The position numbers were made by a program, and so were the translations under genes. DNA of 58,597 nucleotides from Maritimibacter harenae (lineage in GTDB: Bacteria > Pseudomonadota > Alphaproteobacteria > Rhodobacterales > Rhodobacteraceae), in assembly GCF_009882975.1 (NCBI RefSeq), contig NZ_WTUX01000010.1, forward strand, positions 1 to 58,597, read 5' to 3'. The number at the start of each line of letters is the position of its first letter. The first letter of the stretch is position 1. The notes beneath the pieces are model-generated. The model did not search any database. It saw nothing but the letters and a program-made list of their open reading frames with translations, and was not told the DNA's origin. This document shows, piece by piece, positions 1 through 7,114 of this stretch.

Positions 1-93
1 GCGCCGATCGCCATGGAAGACGGCCTCCGCTTCGCCATCCGCGAAGGCGGCCGCACCGTCGGCTCCGGCGTCGTGTCGAAAATCATCGAGTAA
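1..93 (+). CDS. tuf: Elongation factor Tu, 3' end only
   Basis: The first 30 codons encode the C-terminal end of EF-Tu: the residues around [20 protein letters not shown] are the signature of its third beta-barrel domain, ending in KIIE and a TAA stop. EF-Tu carries aminoacyl-tRNA to the ribosome. The gene is cut by the window edge, and its position just before rpsJ is the usual one at the str/S10 junction. Proteobacteria often carry two near-identical tuf genes, which may explain why the sequence starts here. Confidence 0.95.
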   Translation, partial: APIAMEDGLRFAIREGGRTVGSGVVSKIIE

Positions 94-110
94 TACCCAA
101 AGGGTTCGAC

Positions 111-139
111 GAGGGCCTCCGGGTGAGCCGGGGGTCCTC
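111..139 (+). promoter_or_regulatory. Hairpin in the tuf-rpsJ spacer
   Basis: An imperfect 12-pair stem (111-122 with 128-139, including two G-T pairs) closes a 5-nt loop GTGAG. It lies 33 nt before rpsJ and has no T-run after it, so it is not a simple terminator. It may be a leader structure or an RNA processing point between tuf and the S10 operon. The fold was made by hand. Confidence 0.4.
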
Positions 140-172
140 CTATCAACTCCAACGCCTTGAAAGGCTTATAAG

Positions 173-481
173 ATGCAAAGCCAGAACATTCGTATTCGGC
201 TGAAGGCCTTTGACTACCGCGTGCTGGACGCCAGCACGCAGGAGATCGTCAATACGGCCAAGCGGACCGGCGCGCAGGTGCGTGGCCCGATCCCGCTGCC
301 GAACAAGATCGAGAAGTTCACGGTTCTCCGTGGGCCCCACGTCGACAAGAAATCCCGCGATCAGTTCGAGATCCGCACGCACAAGCGGCTGCTCGACATC
401 GTTGACCCGACCCCGCAGACCGTGGACGCGCTGATGAAGCTCGACCTCGCGGCCGGCGTGGACGTGCAGATTTCGGTTTAA
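173..481 (+). CDS. rpsJ: 30S ribosomal protein S10
   Basis: This 102-residue protein is S10, part of the head of the 30S subunit and, in characterised bacteria, a partner of NusB in antitermination. The whole S10 sequence is recognisable: [14 protein letters not shown] at the N-terminus, [29 protein letters not shown] in the middle and [14 protein letters not shown] at the end. The length is normal. The GAAAGG motif 8 nt before the ATG is a fair ribosome binding site. It is the first gene of the S10 operon and is followed after 14 nt by rplC. Confidence 0.98.
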   Translation: MQSQNIRIRLKAFDYRVLDASTQEIVNTAKRTGAQVRGPIPLPNKIEKFTVLRGPHVDKKSRDQFEIRTHKRLLDIVDPTPQTVDALMKLDLAAGVDVQISV

Positions 482-495
482 GGAGGGCATGAACA

Positions 496-1368
496 ATGAT
501 GCGCTCTGGTGTAATCGCGAAAAAAGTCGGCATGACCCGTCTCTTCATGGAAGATGGCAGGCAGGTGCCGGTCACCGTTCTTCAACTCGACGGTCTCCAG
601 GTCGTCGCGCAGCGCACGGCTGAAAAAGACGGCTACACGGCCGTTCAGCTGGGCGCCGGCACGGCCAAGGCCAAGCGGACCTCGAAAGCCATGCGCGGCC
701 ATTTCTCGGCTGCCAAGGTTGCGCCCAAGCGCAAGGTGGCCGAATTCCGCGTCGATGCAGAGAACCTGATCAACGTCGGTGAGGAAATCACCGCCGACCA
801 TTACTTCGAAGGCCAGTTCGTCGACGTGTCCGGCACGTCGATCGGTAAAGGCTTCGCCGGTGCCATGAAACGGCACAACTTCGGCGGCCTGCGCGCCTCG
901 CACGGTGTGTCGATCTCGCACCGTTCGCACGGTTCGACCGGTCAGTGTCAGGATCCGGGCAAGGTCTTCAAGGGCAAGAAGATGGCCGGTCACATGGGCG
1001 CCGCCCGTGTCACCACCCAGAACCTCCAGGTCGTGAAGACGGACAGCGAACGCGGTCTGATCATGATCAAGGGCGCCGTCCCGGGGTCCAAGGGTGGCTG
1101 GGTCACCGTCAAGGATGCCGTCAAGAAGCCGTTCCCCGAGAACGCCATTCTGCCGGCCGCCCTGAAATCCGCTGCTGAAGAAGCTGCGCGTGCCGCGGAA
1201 GAAGCCGCTGCCGCCGCCGCTGCCGAGGCGGAAGAGGAAGCCAAGCGTCTGGCCGAAGAGCAGGCAGCTGCCGAAGAGGCGGCCCTGAAGGAAGCCGAAG
1301 CCGAGATCGACGCCGAGAAGGGCGAAGAGGGCGGCAACGACGCCGAGAAGAAGGAAAGCGACGAATGA
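496..1368 (+). CDS. rplC: 50S ribosomal protein L3 with an Ala/Glu-rich C-terminal tail
   Basis: L3 is a primary assembly protein of the 50S subunit. The conserved core ([14 protein letters not shown] at the start, then the loop [23 protein letters not shown]) reaches about residue 222. Gln150 lies in the segment whose glutamine is methylated by PrmB in E. coli. After the core comes a 69-residue tail made almost only of Ala, Glu, Lys and Asp and likely to be a long charged helix, so the protein is 290 residues against about 210 in E. coli. As I recall, such tails occur in other Rhodobacterales. AAGGAGGG precedes the start; the second ATG at 499 is equally possible. Its stop overlaps the rplD start (ATGA). 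Confidence 0.97.
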   Translation: MMRSGVIAKKVGMTRLFMEDGRQVPVTVLQLDGLQVVAQRTAEKDGYTAVQLGAGTAKAKRTSKAMRGHFSAAKVAPKRKVAEFRVDAENLINVGEEITADHYFEGQFVDVSGTSIGKGFAGAMKRHNFGGLRASHGVSISHRSHGSTGQCQDPGKVFKGKKMAGHMGAARVTTQNLQVVKTDSERGLIMIKGAVPGSKGGWVTVKDAVKKPFPENAILPAALKSAAEEAARAAEEAAAAAAAEAEEEAKRLAEEQAAAEEAALKEAEAEIDAEKGEEGGNDAEKKESDE

Positions 1369-1982
1369 AACTCGACGTGATCAAACTGGACGGCGGCAAA
1401 GCCGGGTCGGTCGAGCTGGACGAGGCCCTCTTCGGCCTCGAACCGCGCGCCGATATCCTGCACCGTGTCGTCCGCTGGCAGCGGGCCGCGGCCCAAGCCG
1501 GCACGCACAAGGTCAAGACCCGTTCGGAAACGAGCTACTCGACCAAGAAGATCTATCGCCAGAAGGGCACCGGCGGCGCACGCCACGGTGACCGCAACGC
1601 GCCGATCTTCCGCAAGGGTGGTGTCTACAAGGGTCCGACCCCGCGCTCGCACGCCCATGACCTGCCGAAGAAATTCCGCAAGCTGGGCCTGAAGCACGCG
1701 CTCTCCGCCAAGGCGAAGGAAGGTGCGATCGTCGTGATCGACGCCGCCGAAGCCGAAGGCAAGACCAAGGCCCTGGCCAAGCAGGTCAAGGATCTGGGCT
1801 GGAAGCGCGCGCTGGTCATCGACGGGGCCGAGGTGAACGAAGGGTTCGCCAAGGCCGCCCGCAACATCGACGGTCTCGATGTGCTGCCGTCGGTGGGTGC
1901 CAATGTCTATGACATCCTCAAGCGTGACACGCTCGTGCTCACGAAGGCGGGTGTCGAAGCTCTGGAGGCTCGTCTGAAATGA
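1365..1982 (+). CDS. rplD: 50S ribosomal protein L4
   Basis: L4 lines the peptide exit tunnel; in gamma-proteobacteria it also represses its own operon, which is not shown for this lineage. The 205-residue length is typical. The extended loop with [23 protein letters not shown], followed by [16 protein letters not shown], is diagnostic. The start codon overlaps the rplC stop by 4 nt and the stop overlaps the rplW start by 4 nt, so translation of the three genes is probably coupled. Confidence 0.98.
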   Translation: MKLDVIKLDGGKAGSVELDEALFGLEPRADILHRVVRWQRAAAQAGTHKVKTRSETSYSTKKIYRQKGTGGARHGDRNAPIFRKGGVYKGPTPRSHAHDLPKKFRKLGLKHALSAKAKEGAIVVIDAAEAEGKTKALAKQVKDLGWKRALVIDGAEVNEGFAKAARNIDGLDVLPSVGANVYDILKRDTLVLTKAGVEALEARLK

Positions 1983-2275
1983 CCGACAAGTCCGCACTCT
2001 ACGACGTGATCCGCAAGCCGGTCATCACCGAGAAGTCCACGATGGCCTCCGAGGCCAACGCGGTGGTCTTCGAAGTGTCGATCGACGCGAACAAGCCGCT
2101 CATCAAGGAAGCGGTGGAAACGCTCTTCGGTGTCAAGGTGAAGGCCGTGAACACGACCATCACCAAGGGCAAGCAGAAGCGTTTCCGCGGCCAGATGGGC
2201 CGTCGGAACGACGTCAAGAAAGCCTATGTCACCCTCGAAGAGGGCAACACGATCGACGTGACCACCGGTCTGTGA
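1979..2275 (+). CDS. rplW: 50S ribosomal protein L23
   Basis: L23 sits at the exit of the ribosomal tunnel, where trigger factor and SRP dock. The 98-residue protein has the family pattern [13 protein letters not shown] at the N-terminus and [14 protein letters not shown]-like residues in the middle (here [14 protein letters not shown]), then the [20 protein letters not shown] basic segment. It overlaps rplD by 4 nt. In most bacteria rplB follows directly; here a strong terminator follows 38 nt after the stop and no rplB is present in the rest of the window. Confidence 0.97.
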   Translation: MTDKSALYDVIRKPVITEKSTMASEANAVVFEVSIDANKPLIKEAVETLFGVKVKAVNTTITKGKQKRFRGQMGRRNDVKKAYVTLEEGNTIDVTTGL

Positions 2276-2313
2276 TCGTGCGGTGGGTGCGCCCGCCGAG
2301 ACGAAACGAAAAG

Positions 2314-2349
2314 CGGCCCCTCGCAGCGATGCGGGGGGCCGTTTTCTTT
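2314..2349 (+). terminator. Rho-independent terminator of the S10 gene block
   Basis: A 12-bp stem (2314-2325 with 2330-2341, one G-T pair) closes a GCGA tetraloop of the GNRA class and is followed by TTTTCTTT. It ends the rpsJ-rplW transcript. Confidence 0.9.
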
Positions 2350-2412
2350 CGGTGACCGGCGCGAGCGGAACCGCGTGCGGCCGCGCGTCGTTGGGCCGGG
2401 AAAGAGCCCCGC

Positions 2413-2805
2413 ATGACCGCCGAGACCACCGCCCTCCGGACTGACGACATTGCCGCCGACCTGGCCCGCGTGGACCGGGTGTCGCGGCTCCTGGACACGC
2501 GATACCGCATTCCGGGCACGGGCGTCCGGTTCGGGCTCGACAGCGTGATCGGCCTGATCCCGGGCATCGGCGACACCGCGATGCTGCTGCCTTCGTTCTG
2601 GATCATGGCCGTGGCTCACCGCCACGGCGTGCGAAAACGCGTGCTGGCGAAGATGGCAGGCAATGCGGGCCTCGACTACGTGGTGGGTTCGATCCCGCTT
2701 GCGGGCGACCTCTTCGACCTGGCCTTCAAGTCGCATCGCCGCAACGCAGCCCTTCTCCATGCCGCACTGGACCGTCCGGAACCGGCCGGGCCGTCGCCGC
2801 GTTGA
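2413..2805 (+). CDS. DUF4112 domain-containing membrane protein
   Basis: This 130-residue protein fits the DUF4112 family: RVSRLLDTRYRIPGTGVRFGLDSVIGLIPGIGD, then a hydrophobic stretch (about residues 54-68), and the repeat-like second half DYVVGSIPLAGDLFDLAFKSHRRN. The paired G-x-IP-x-x-GD motifs are the family hallmark. No function is established for the family; two short hydrophobic segments suggest membrane association. It lies 6 nt before a possible partner membrane protein (RBS of the next gene begins directly after its stop). Confidence 0.85.
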   Translation: MTAETTALRTDDIAADLARVDRVSRLLDTRYRIPGTGVRFGLDSVIGLIPGIGDTAMLLPSFWIMAVAHRHGVRKRVLAKMAGNAGLDYVVGSIPLAGDLFDLAFKSHRRNAALLHAALDRPEPAGPSPR

Positions 2806-2824
2806 GGGGGAAAGGAGGCATCAC

Positions 2825-3046
2825 ATGACACATGGTTGGAGACTGCTTCTCATTCCCATCTGGGCGCTCTGCGTCGCGGGTGCAGTGGTGATCGCCGGCC
2901 TCGCCGTCGGTTACATGACCTGGATCACCTTTGCCGTGGCTGCCGTGGTTGGGGCCGTTATCGGCGTCCCCGCGGGCATCTGGAACACGCGCAAGATCAA
3001 GCGCGAGGACCCGACCTGGGATCATCGCCGCGAAGTGCCCGCCTGA
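2825..3046 (+). CDS. Small two-helix membrane protein
   Basis: A 73-residue open frame starts at an ATG with a near-perfect Shine-Dalgarno, AAAGGAGG, six bases upstream. It has two hydrophobic segments (about residues 7-29 and 31-52) and a charged C-terminus with KIKREDPTWDHRREVPA. It sits 19 nt after the DUF4112 gene and is probably co-transcribed with it. I do not recognise a family. The strong binding site and the clear membrane topology support a real gene. Confidence 0.75.
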   Translation: MTHGWRLLLIPIWALCVAGAVVIAGLAVGYMTWITFAVAAVVGAVIGVPAGIWNTRKIKREDPTWDHRREVPA

Positions 3047-3086
3047 GGCAAAATTATCGAGACGGAAATCGGCGTGATCGGCGTAT

Positions 3087-3110
3087 ACTCCTGACATTCA
3101 AGTCAGGAGT
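3087..3110 (+). promoter_or_regulatory. Perfect inverted repeat over the cytochrome b561 ribosome binding site
   Basis: ACTCCTGAC, a 6-nt loop ATTCAA, then GTCAGGAGT form a perfect 9-bp inverted repeat. Its right arm contains the only Shine-Dalgarno-like AGGAG of the b561 gene, 7 nt before the ATG. TATACT at 3084-3089 overlaps the left arm and could be a -10 element, although no good -35 is visible. The repeat could be an operator or an RNA hairpin that hides the ribosome binding site. Confidence 0.55.
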
Positions 3111-3116
3111 TTCGCC

Positions 3117-3602
3117 ATGCCCACCGGTTATACGCGCATCCAGATCATCCTTCACTGGCTCATCTTCGTCCTCATAGCGGCGCAGTTCCTGTTCGCCGAA
3201 GGCATGGAACGCGCGTGGCGCGCCGTCGAACGGGGGACCGAGGTGACGGTGGACGGTCTCGTGCTCCAACACATCGTCACGGGTCTCCTGGTCCTCGCGC
3301 TCGTCCTCTGGCGCGTGGCCATCAAGCTGCGCCGGGGCGCGCCCGCGCTCCCCGAAGACGAGCCCGCGATCCTGAAGATCACCGCCCGGGTCACGCACCT
3401 CGTGCTCTACTTGTTGGTGATCCTCGTGCCCGTGTCGGGCGCCGTGGCGTGGTTCGGCGGGGTCGAGAACGCGGCCGACGGGCATGAACTTCTCAAGACC
3501 GTGCTTCTCATCGTGGTCGCGCTCCATTTCGCGGGGGCGCTCTTCCAGCGCTTCGTGCTGAAATCCGACGTGATGACCCGCATGATGCGCCCGGGCGTCT
3601 GA
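3117..3602 (+). CDS. Cytochrome b561-family membrane protein
   Basis: This 161-residue integral membrane protein has four hydrophobic helices and the pattern of bacterial b561 proteins: YTRIQIILHWLIFVLIAAQF with the heme-ligand His in helix 1, QHIVTGLLVLALVLWRVAIKLRRGAP in helix 2, ARVTHLVLYLLVILVPVSGAVAW in helix 3 and VALHFAGALFQRFVLKSDVMTRM in helix 4. Family members carry two b-type hemes and move electrons at the cytoplasmic membrane, for instance from superoxide to quinone in E. coli CybB. The electron donor here is unknown. A perfect inverted repeat covers its ribosome binding site. Confidence 0.93.
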   Translation: MPTGYTRIQIILHWLIFVLIAAQFLFAEGMERAWRAVERGTEVTVDGLVLQHIVTGLLVLALVLWRVAIKLRRGAPALPEDEPAILKITARVTHLVLYLLVILVPVSGAVAWFGGVENAADGHELLKTVLLIVVALHFAGALFQRFVLKSDVMTRMMRPGV

Positions 3603-3659
3603 TCCCGGGGCCGAAACCGGTTGCGCGAGGACCGGCGCTGCGTCTATTTCGACGCTAGC

Positions 3660-3736
3660 GGCCCCTTAGCTCAACTGGATAGAGCAGCTGACTTCTAATC
3701 AGCAGGTTCCGGGTTCGAGTCCTGGAGGGGTCGCCA
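3660..3736 (+). tRNA. tRNA-Arg (anticodon TCT)
   Basis: The cloverleaf folds completely: acceptor GGCCCCT with AGGGGTC, D-stem GCTC/GAGC, anticodon stem GCTGA/TCAGC around loop CTTCTAA giving anticodon TCT, T-stem CCGGG/CCTGG with loop TTCGAGT, discriminator G and an encoded CCA. It reads AGA (and possibly AGG) codons, which are rare in this G+C-rich genome. Confidence 0.97.
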
Positions 3737-3796
3737 GCGCCCGGCCGGCGCGTGGTTCGGTTGGACAGCGGCGCCCGGACAGGCCACAAAGGCGGC

Positions 3797-4726
3797 ATGA
3801 CACGCAATTTCATCAGCTACGAAGACGTCGCGGACCGGGTCGACTGGGGCGACGTGATGCGCGCGCTGGAAGAGGGGCACCACCGCCCCAAGGCGCAATT
3901 GGGCGACCTGTTCCTGGGCCCGGCGGAGGCGACGCTGCTCACGCGCTCGGCCTTCATCGAGGGTCTCGGTTACGGCACCAAGTCGGTCACGGTGATGGCC
4001 GGGAACGCCGCGCGCGGCCTGCCGTCGATCCAGGGGGCCATGATGGTCTACGACCCTGACACGGGTGCGCTGACCGGCGTGATCGACAGCAAGCTGGTGA
4101 CCGAGTGCAAGACGGCGGGGGATTCCATCCTCGGCGCACGGCTCCTTGCCCGTCCCGACAGCGCGAAGCTCCTGATCGTCGGGGCCGGGGTGCTGGCCCA
4201 CGGGCTGGTCCGCGCCTATGCGGCCGCCTTTCCGGCGCTCGAGGAGATCGCGATCTGGGCCCGCCGGCCGGAGCAGGCGGCCGCGCTGGTCGAAGGGTTG
4301 TCAGAACTTCCCGTCCCGCTGCGCGTGGCCGACGACCTCGCCAGTGCGGTTGGAGCGGCCGATATCGTCTCGACCGCGACCATGGCGCGCGAGCCGGTCA
4401 TACAGGGCGACTGGCTGCGCCCCGGAACTCATCTCGACCTGATCGGTGCGTTCAAGGCCGACATGCGCGAGGCCGACGATACCGCGCTCGGGCGCGGGCG
4501 GCTTTTCGTCGACAGCCGCGACACGACGCTCGACCATATCGGGGAGCTGAAAATCCCCTTGGCCAGCGGGGCGATCAACCGCGACGACGTGCTGGGCGAT
4601 CTCTACGATCTCGTGCCGGGCAGGGTCGAGGGGCGGGTGAGCGATACGGATATCACGATCTACAAGAACGGTGGCGGCGCGCACCTGGACCTGATGACCG
4701 CCGCCTACCTCACCAGCCTAGTCTGA
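3797..4726 (+). CDS. Ornithine cyclodeaminase / mu-crystallin family NAD(P)-dependent enzyme
   Basis: The 309-residue protein has the family substrate-binding half (GTKSVTVMAGNAARGLPSIQGAMMVYD, then TGVIDSKLVTECKTAGDSILGARLLA) and a Rossmann half starting at LLIVGAGVLAHGLVRAYAAAFP. Members include ornithine cyclodeaminase (ornithine to proline and ammonia), alanine dehydrogenases and ketimine reductases; the exact substrate cannot be set from sequence alone. ATG 3797 was chosen because family homology begins about ten residues later; an upstream start at 3752 lies only 15 nt after the tRNA. It is convergent with the histidine kinase gene, 3 nt away. Confidence 0.9.
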   Translation: MTRNFISYEDVADRVDWGDVMRALEEGHHRPKAQLGDLFLGPAEATLLTRSAFIEGLGYGTKSVTVMAGNAARGLPSIQGAMMVYDPDTGALTGVIDSKLVTECKTAGDSILGARLLARPDSAKLLIVGAGVLAHGLVRAYAAAFPALEEIAIWARRPEQAAALVEGLSELPVPLRVADDLASAVGAADIVSTATMAREPVIQGDWLRPGTHLDLIGAFKADMREADDTALGRGRLFVDSRDTTLDHIGELKIPLASGAINRDDVLGDLYDLVPGRVEGRVSDTDITIYKNGGGAHLDLMTAAYLTSLV

Positions 4727-4729
4727 GCC

Positions 4730-6172
4730 TCACGAGCGCTGGATCGTGAACATGGCGCGCAGCCCGTGCGGCGCGGTGTCGAAGCGCAACGCGCCGCCGT
4801 GGAGCATCGCGATGGTCGACACGATCGACAGGCCAAGGCCCACGCCGTCCACCGATTGGACATCCGCGCCGCGCCGGAAGGGGGCCATGAGAGCCTCGAT
4901 TTCGTCGGTCGAGGTCATGCCGCTTTCGTCCTCCACGATGATGGTCGCGGTTTCCGCGTCGGCTTCGAGCCGCAGAACCGCCCGCCGCCCGTATTTCAGC
5001 GCGTTGTCCACGAGGTTCGACACCGCCCGCTGGATCGACACGGGCCGCGCGGTGACGATCACCCGGTGCGCCCCTTCGACCACGCTGGCGCCCTGGCGTG
5101 CCATGAAGACCGAATGCCCGCCGCGCACCACGATCGGCTCCCCCGCCGCCAGGCTCACGGGGTGGCCGAGATCCTGGTAGTCGTCGACGACGGCCTCGAC
5201 CAATGCGCCCAACGACAGCTCGCGCGGTTCCTCGACATTGAGTTCCGCGCGCGTGTAGGTGAGCGCGCTTTCGATGATCGAGGTCATGCGGTCGATGTCG
5301 GTTTCCAGTTTCTCGCGCAGATCCCGGTCCTCGATCAGCGCCGTGCGCAGGCGCAGACGGGTCGCGGGGGTGCCAAGGTCGTGGCTTACCCCGGACAGGA
5401 CCACAGCGCGCTTGGCCAGCTGCTCCCGCTCGGCTTCGAGATAGGCGTTCACGCTGTCCACCAGCGCCCGCAGCTCCGCCGGCCCCTCGGCCTCGTAGGA
5501 CTCCGGGCCGCCCAGCCTCTGACGGGTGCCGAGCGCGCGGGCGAACCCCGCGAACTTGGCCGCGGTGTCGGTGACGAGCGTGAAGAGCACGCCGAGCGCG
5601 ACCAGTCCGAGGACCAGCGCGGGCAGGCGCAGGTCGGCCGGGGCCGCGCCGCACCCCCAGACCGGCGCGCCCTCGACCCGCAGCCACGGGCCCGCCCCGG
5701 GCTTGGCGAGGATCAGCGGTTCGCTGCAATAGCGCGCCATGAGCAGGGTCAGCTGGCCCAGCGTCTCGGCCGGGCGCTGGCCGGAACGGATAGCGAGGTC
5801 GGCCACGCGGTATTGCAGGTCGTCGGAGACGACGACGAGGCTCAACCCGGAGCCCCCGGACGGATCGGGCAGGATCGGCGCGATGGTGACATAAGCCGGG
5901 CGGGGCAGGCCCGAGACCTGCGTGAATTCCCCCCGCTCGGCGCGCGCGTTGTCCTCGGCGGCGAGGCGGGTGATGTCGATGCCCTCGGGATGTGCGGCGC
6001 CGCGCGACAGGGCGTCGTAGAGCAGGAGCCCGGTGCGCTCGGCCTGCGTCAGGTAGGCGCTCCAGCGGGCATTGGACAGGCCCCAGGCGGCCGCGACCGC
6101 AAGCCCCACCGCGAAGGCCGCGAACATCACCAGCGTGCCGGACGTCCGAAGGCTGGGACCAGGGCGGCTCAC
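4730..6172 (-). CDS. Sensor histidine kinase paired with the downstream-binding OmpR-type regulator
   Basis: The 480-residue kinase has a transmembrane helix at about residues 12-31, a periplasmic sensor region with two cysteines (149 and 174) that could form a disulfide, a second helix at 183-201, a HAMP-like linker, the phospho-acceptor His264 in SGVSHDLGTPATRL, the N-box NLVDNALKYG (386-395) and the G2 box DGVGLGLSIV. The G1 box is unusual (EDESGM). It starts at a GTG overlapping the regulator stop by 4 nt (GTGA). Divergent neighbours form a sugar ABC importer, as in the Pseudomonas GtrS/GltR glucose system, so a sugar-sensing role is likely but inferred. Confidence 0.9.
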   Translation of the reverse strand: MSRPGPSLRTSGTLVMFAAFAVGLAVAAAWGLSNARWSAYLTQAERTGLLLYDALSRGAAHPEGIDITRLAAEDNARAERGEFTQVSGLPRPAYVTIAPILPDPSGGSGLSLVVVSDDLQYRVADLAIRSGQRPAETLGQLTLLMARYCSEPLILAKPGAGPWLRVEGAPVWGCGAAPADLRLPALVLGLVALGVLFTLVTDTAAKFAGFARALGTRQRLGGPESYEAEGPAELRALVDSVNAYLEAEREQLAKRAVVLSGVSHDLGTPATRLRLRTALIEDRDLREKLETDIDRMTSIIESALTYTRAELNVEEPRELSLGALVEAVVDDYQDLGHPVSLAAGEPIVVRGGHSVFMARQGASVVEGAHRVIVTARPVSIQRAVSNLVDNALKYGRRAVLRLEADAETATIIVEDESGMTSTDEIEALMAPFRRGADVQSVDGVGLGLSIVSTIAMLHGGALRFDTAPHGLRAMFTIQRS

Positions 6173-6906
6173 GTGTCTTCGACCGTGACGTCGACGGACA
6201 GGACGTAGCCGACCCCGCGTTCCGTGCGCAGCATCTGCGGGTCTTTCGGGTTGGCCTCGATCTTCGAGCGCAGCCGCCCGACCAGTACGTCGATCGCCCG
6301 CCCCTTGGCCTCGTCCGTGCCGCCGCCGTCGCCGGTGACGTCGAGCGCTTCGGCGATCTCCTCGCGCGTGAGCGGGATGAAAGGGTTGGCAAGCAGGGCC
6401 TGCAACAGCCCCGTCTCGCGTCGCGACAGCGTCACCTGGAAACCCTCGGGCGAGGTGACTTCGCCCAGCTTGGCGTCATAGGTCCAGCCTGCGAACCGGA
6501 AGCGCTTGGTGCGCCGACGGTGGGCCAGCGAGGCCGAGCGCCGGGTGCGCGCCAGCACCGCGCGCACGCGGGCCAGCAGGAGGTCGGGGTTGAAGGGCTT
6601 GGCGATGTAATCGTCCGCCCCCACCTCGTAGCCAGCCATGCGCTGGTGGTCGGCCGAAAGCGCCGAAACCATGATGATCGGCACGTCCTGCTCGGACCGC
6701 AGGCGGGCGCAGATCTCGATCCCGCTTTCGTCGCCCAGCATCACGTCGAGGAGGATCAGGTCGATGCGCCCGGCGGCCATCGCGCTTTCGATCCCCGACA
6801 TGGAGGCCGCGCCGAGGGCGATGAAGCCGTGCTTCTGCAGGAACTGGGTCATCATGCCCCGCATCTCGGAATCGTCGTCGACGACCAGCAGTCTCGGAAT
6901 GCTCAC
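6169..6906 (-). CDS. OmpR/PhoB-family response regulator
   Basis: The 245-residue protein has a receiver domain (LLVVDDDSEM with the acidic pocket at residues 10-12, phospho-acceptor Asp54 in LILLDVMLGDESG, Lys103 in IAKPF) and a C-terminal winged helix (LSRRETGLLQALLANPFIPLTREEI, GRAIDVLVGRLRSKIEANPKDP, RTERGVGYVL). The start is taken as GTG 6906 because GGGAGGA lies at the right distance and the receiver begins four residues later. Three TGTAACA boxes lie 35-81 nt upstream, between it and the divergent sugar importer, and are the likely binding sites of this regulator. Confidence 0.93.
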   Translation of the reverse strand: MSIPRLLVVDDDSEMRGMMTQFLQKHGFIALGAASMSGIESAMAAGRIDLILLDVMLGDESGIEICARLRSEQDVPIIMVSALSADHQRMAGYEVGADDYIAKPFNPDLLLARVRAVLARTRRSASLAHRRRTKRFRFAGWTYDAKLGEVTSPEGFQVTLSRRETGLLQALLANPFIPLTREEIAEALDVTGDGGGTDEAKGRAIDVLVGRLRSKIEANPKDPQMLRTERGVGYVLSVDVTVEDT

Positions 6907-6940
6907 CCGCGTCCTCCCTCGCGCCCTGGGGGTGATGATT

Positions 6941-6987
6941 TGTAACATCACGCAACAAAATCAACGAGCCTGTAACAAGCTGTAACA
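6941..6987 (+). promoter_or_regulatory. Three TGTAACA direct repeats between regulator and sugar importer
   Basis: TGTAACA occurs at 6941-6947, 6971-6977 and 6981-6987. The centre-to-centre distances are 30 and 10 bp, that is three and one helical turns, so all lie on one face of the DNA. OmpR-family regulators bind such tandem direct repeats as dimers. They sit in the only divergent promoter region shared by the two-component system and the ABC importer, which makes them a candidate operator. Confidence 0.6.
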
Positions 6988-7075
6988 GAACCCGCGGATT
7001 TCTCGCGCCTCTCCCCACGGCAGGCCCGCTGGGCACTTGCCCGAAGGCCCGGGTCGGGCGCACGCTCTTTCCATC

Positions 7076-7093
7076 GCTGCCCTCAACGGCAGC
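7076..7093 (+). promoter_or_regulatory. Leader hairpin before the sugar-binding protein gene
   Basis: GCTGCC, loop CTCAAC, GGCAGC form a perfect 6-bp hairpin that ends 7 nt before the ribosome binding site GGGAGGA (7101-7107). It may stabilise the abundant transcript or influence initiation. Confidence 0.35.
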
Positions 7094-7114
7094 AGGTTAA
7101 GGGAGGAATCCAAG

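Noticed and set aside
3752-3796. An earlier start for the cyclodeaminase-like protein
   Set aside because: It would begin 15 nt after the tRNA and add residues not seen in the family; ATG 3797 is preferred.
4766-6208. A long plus-strand frame across the histidine kinase
   Set aside because: Composition is Arg/His/Asp-rich without any motif, and the minus strand carries all kinase boxes.
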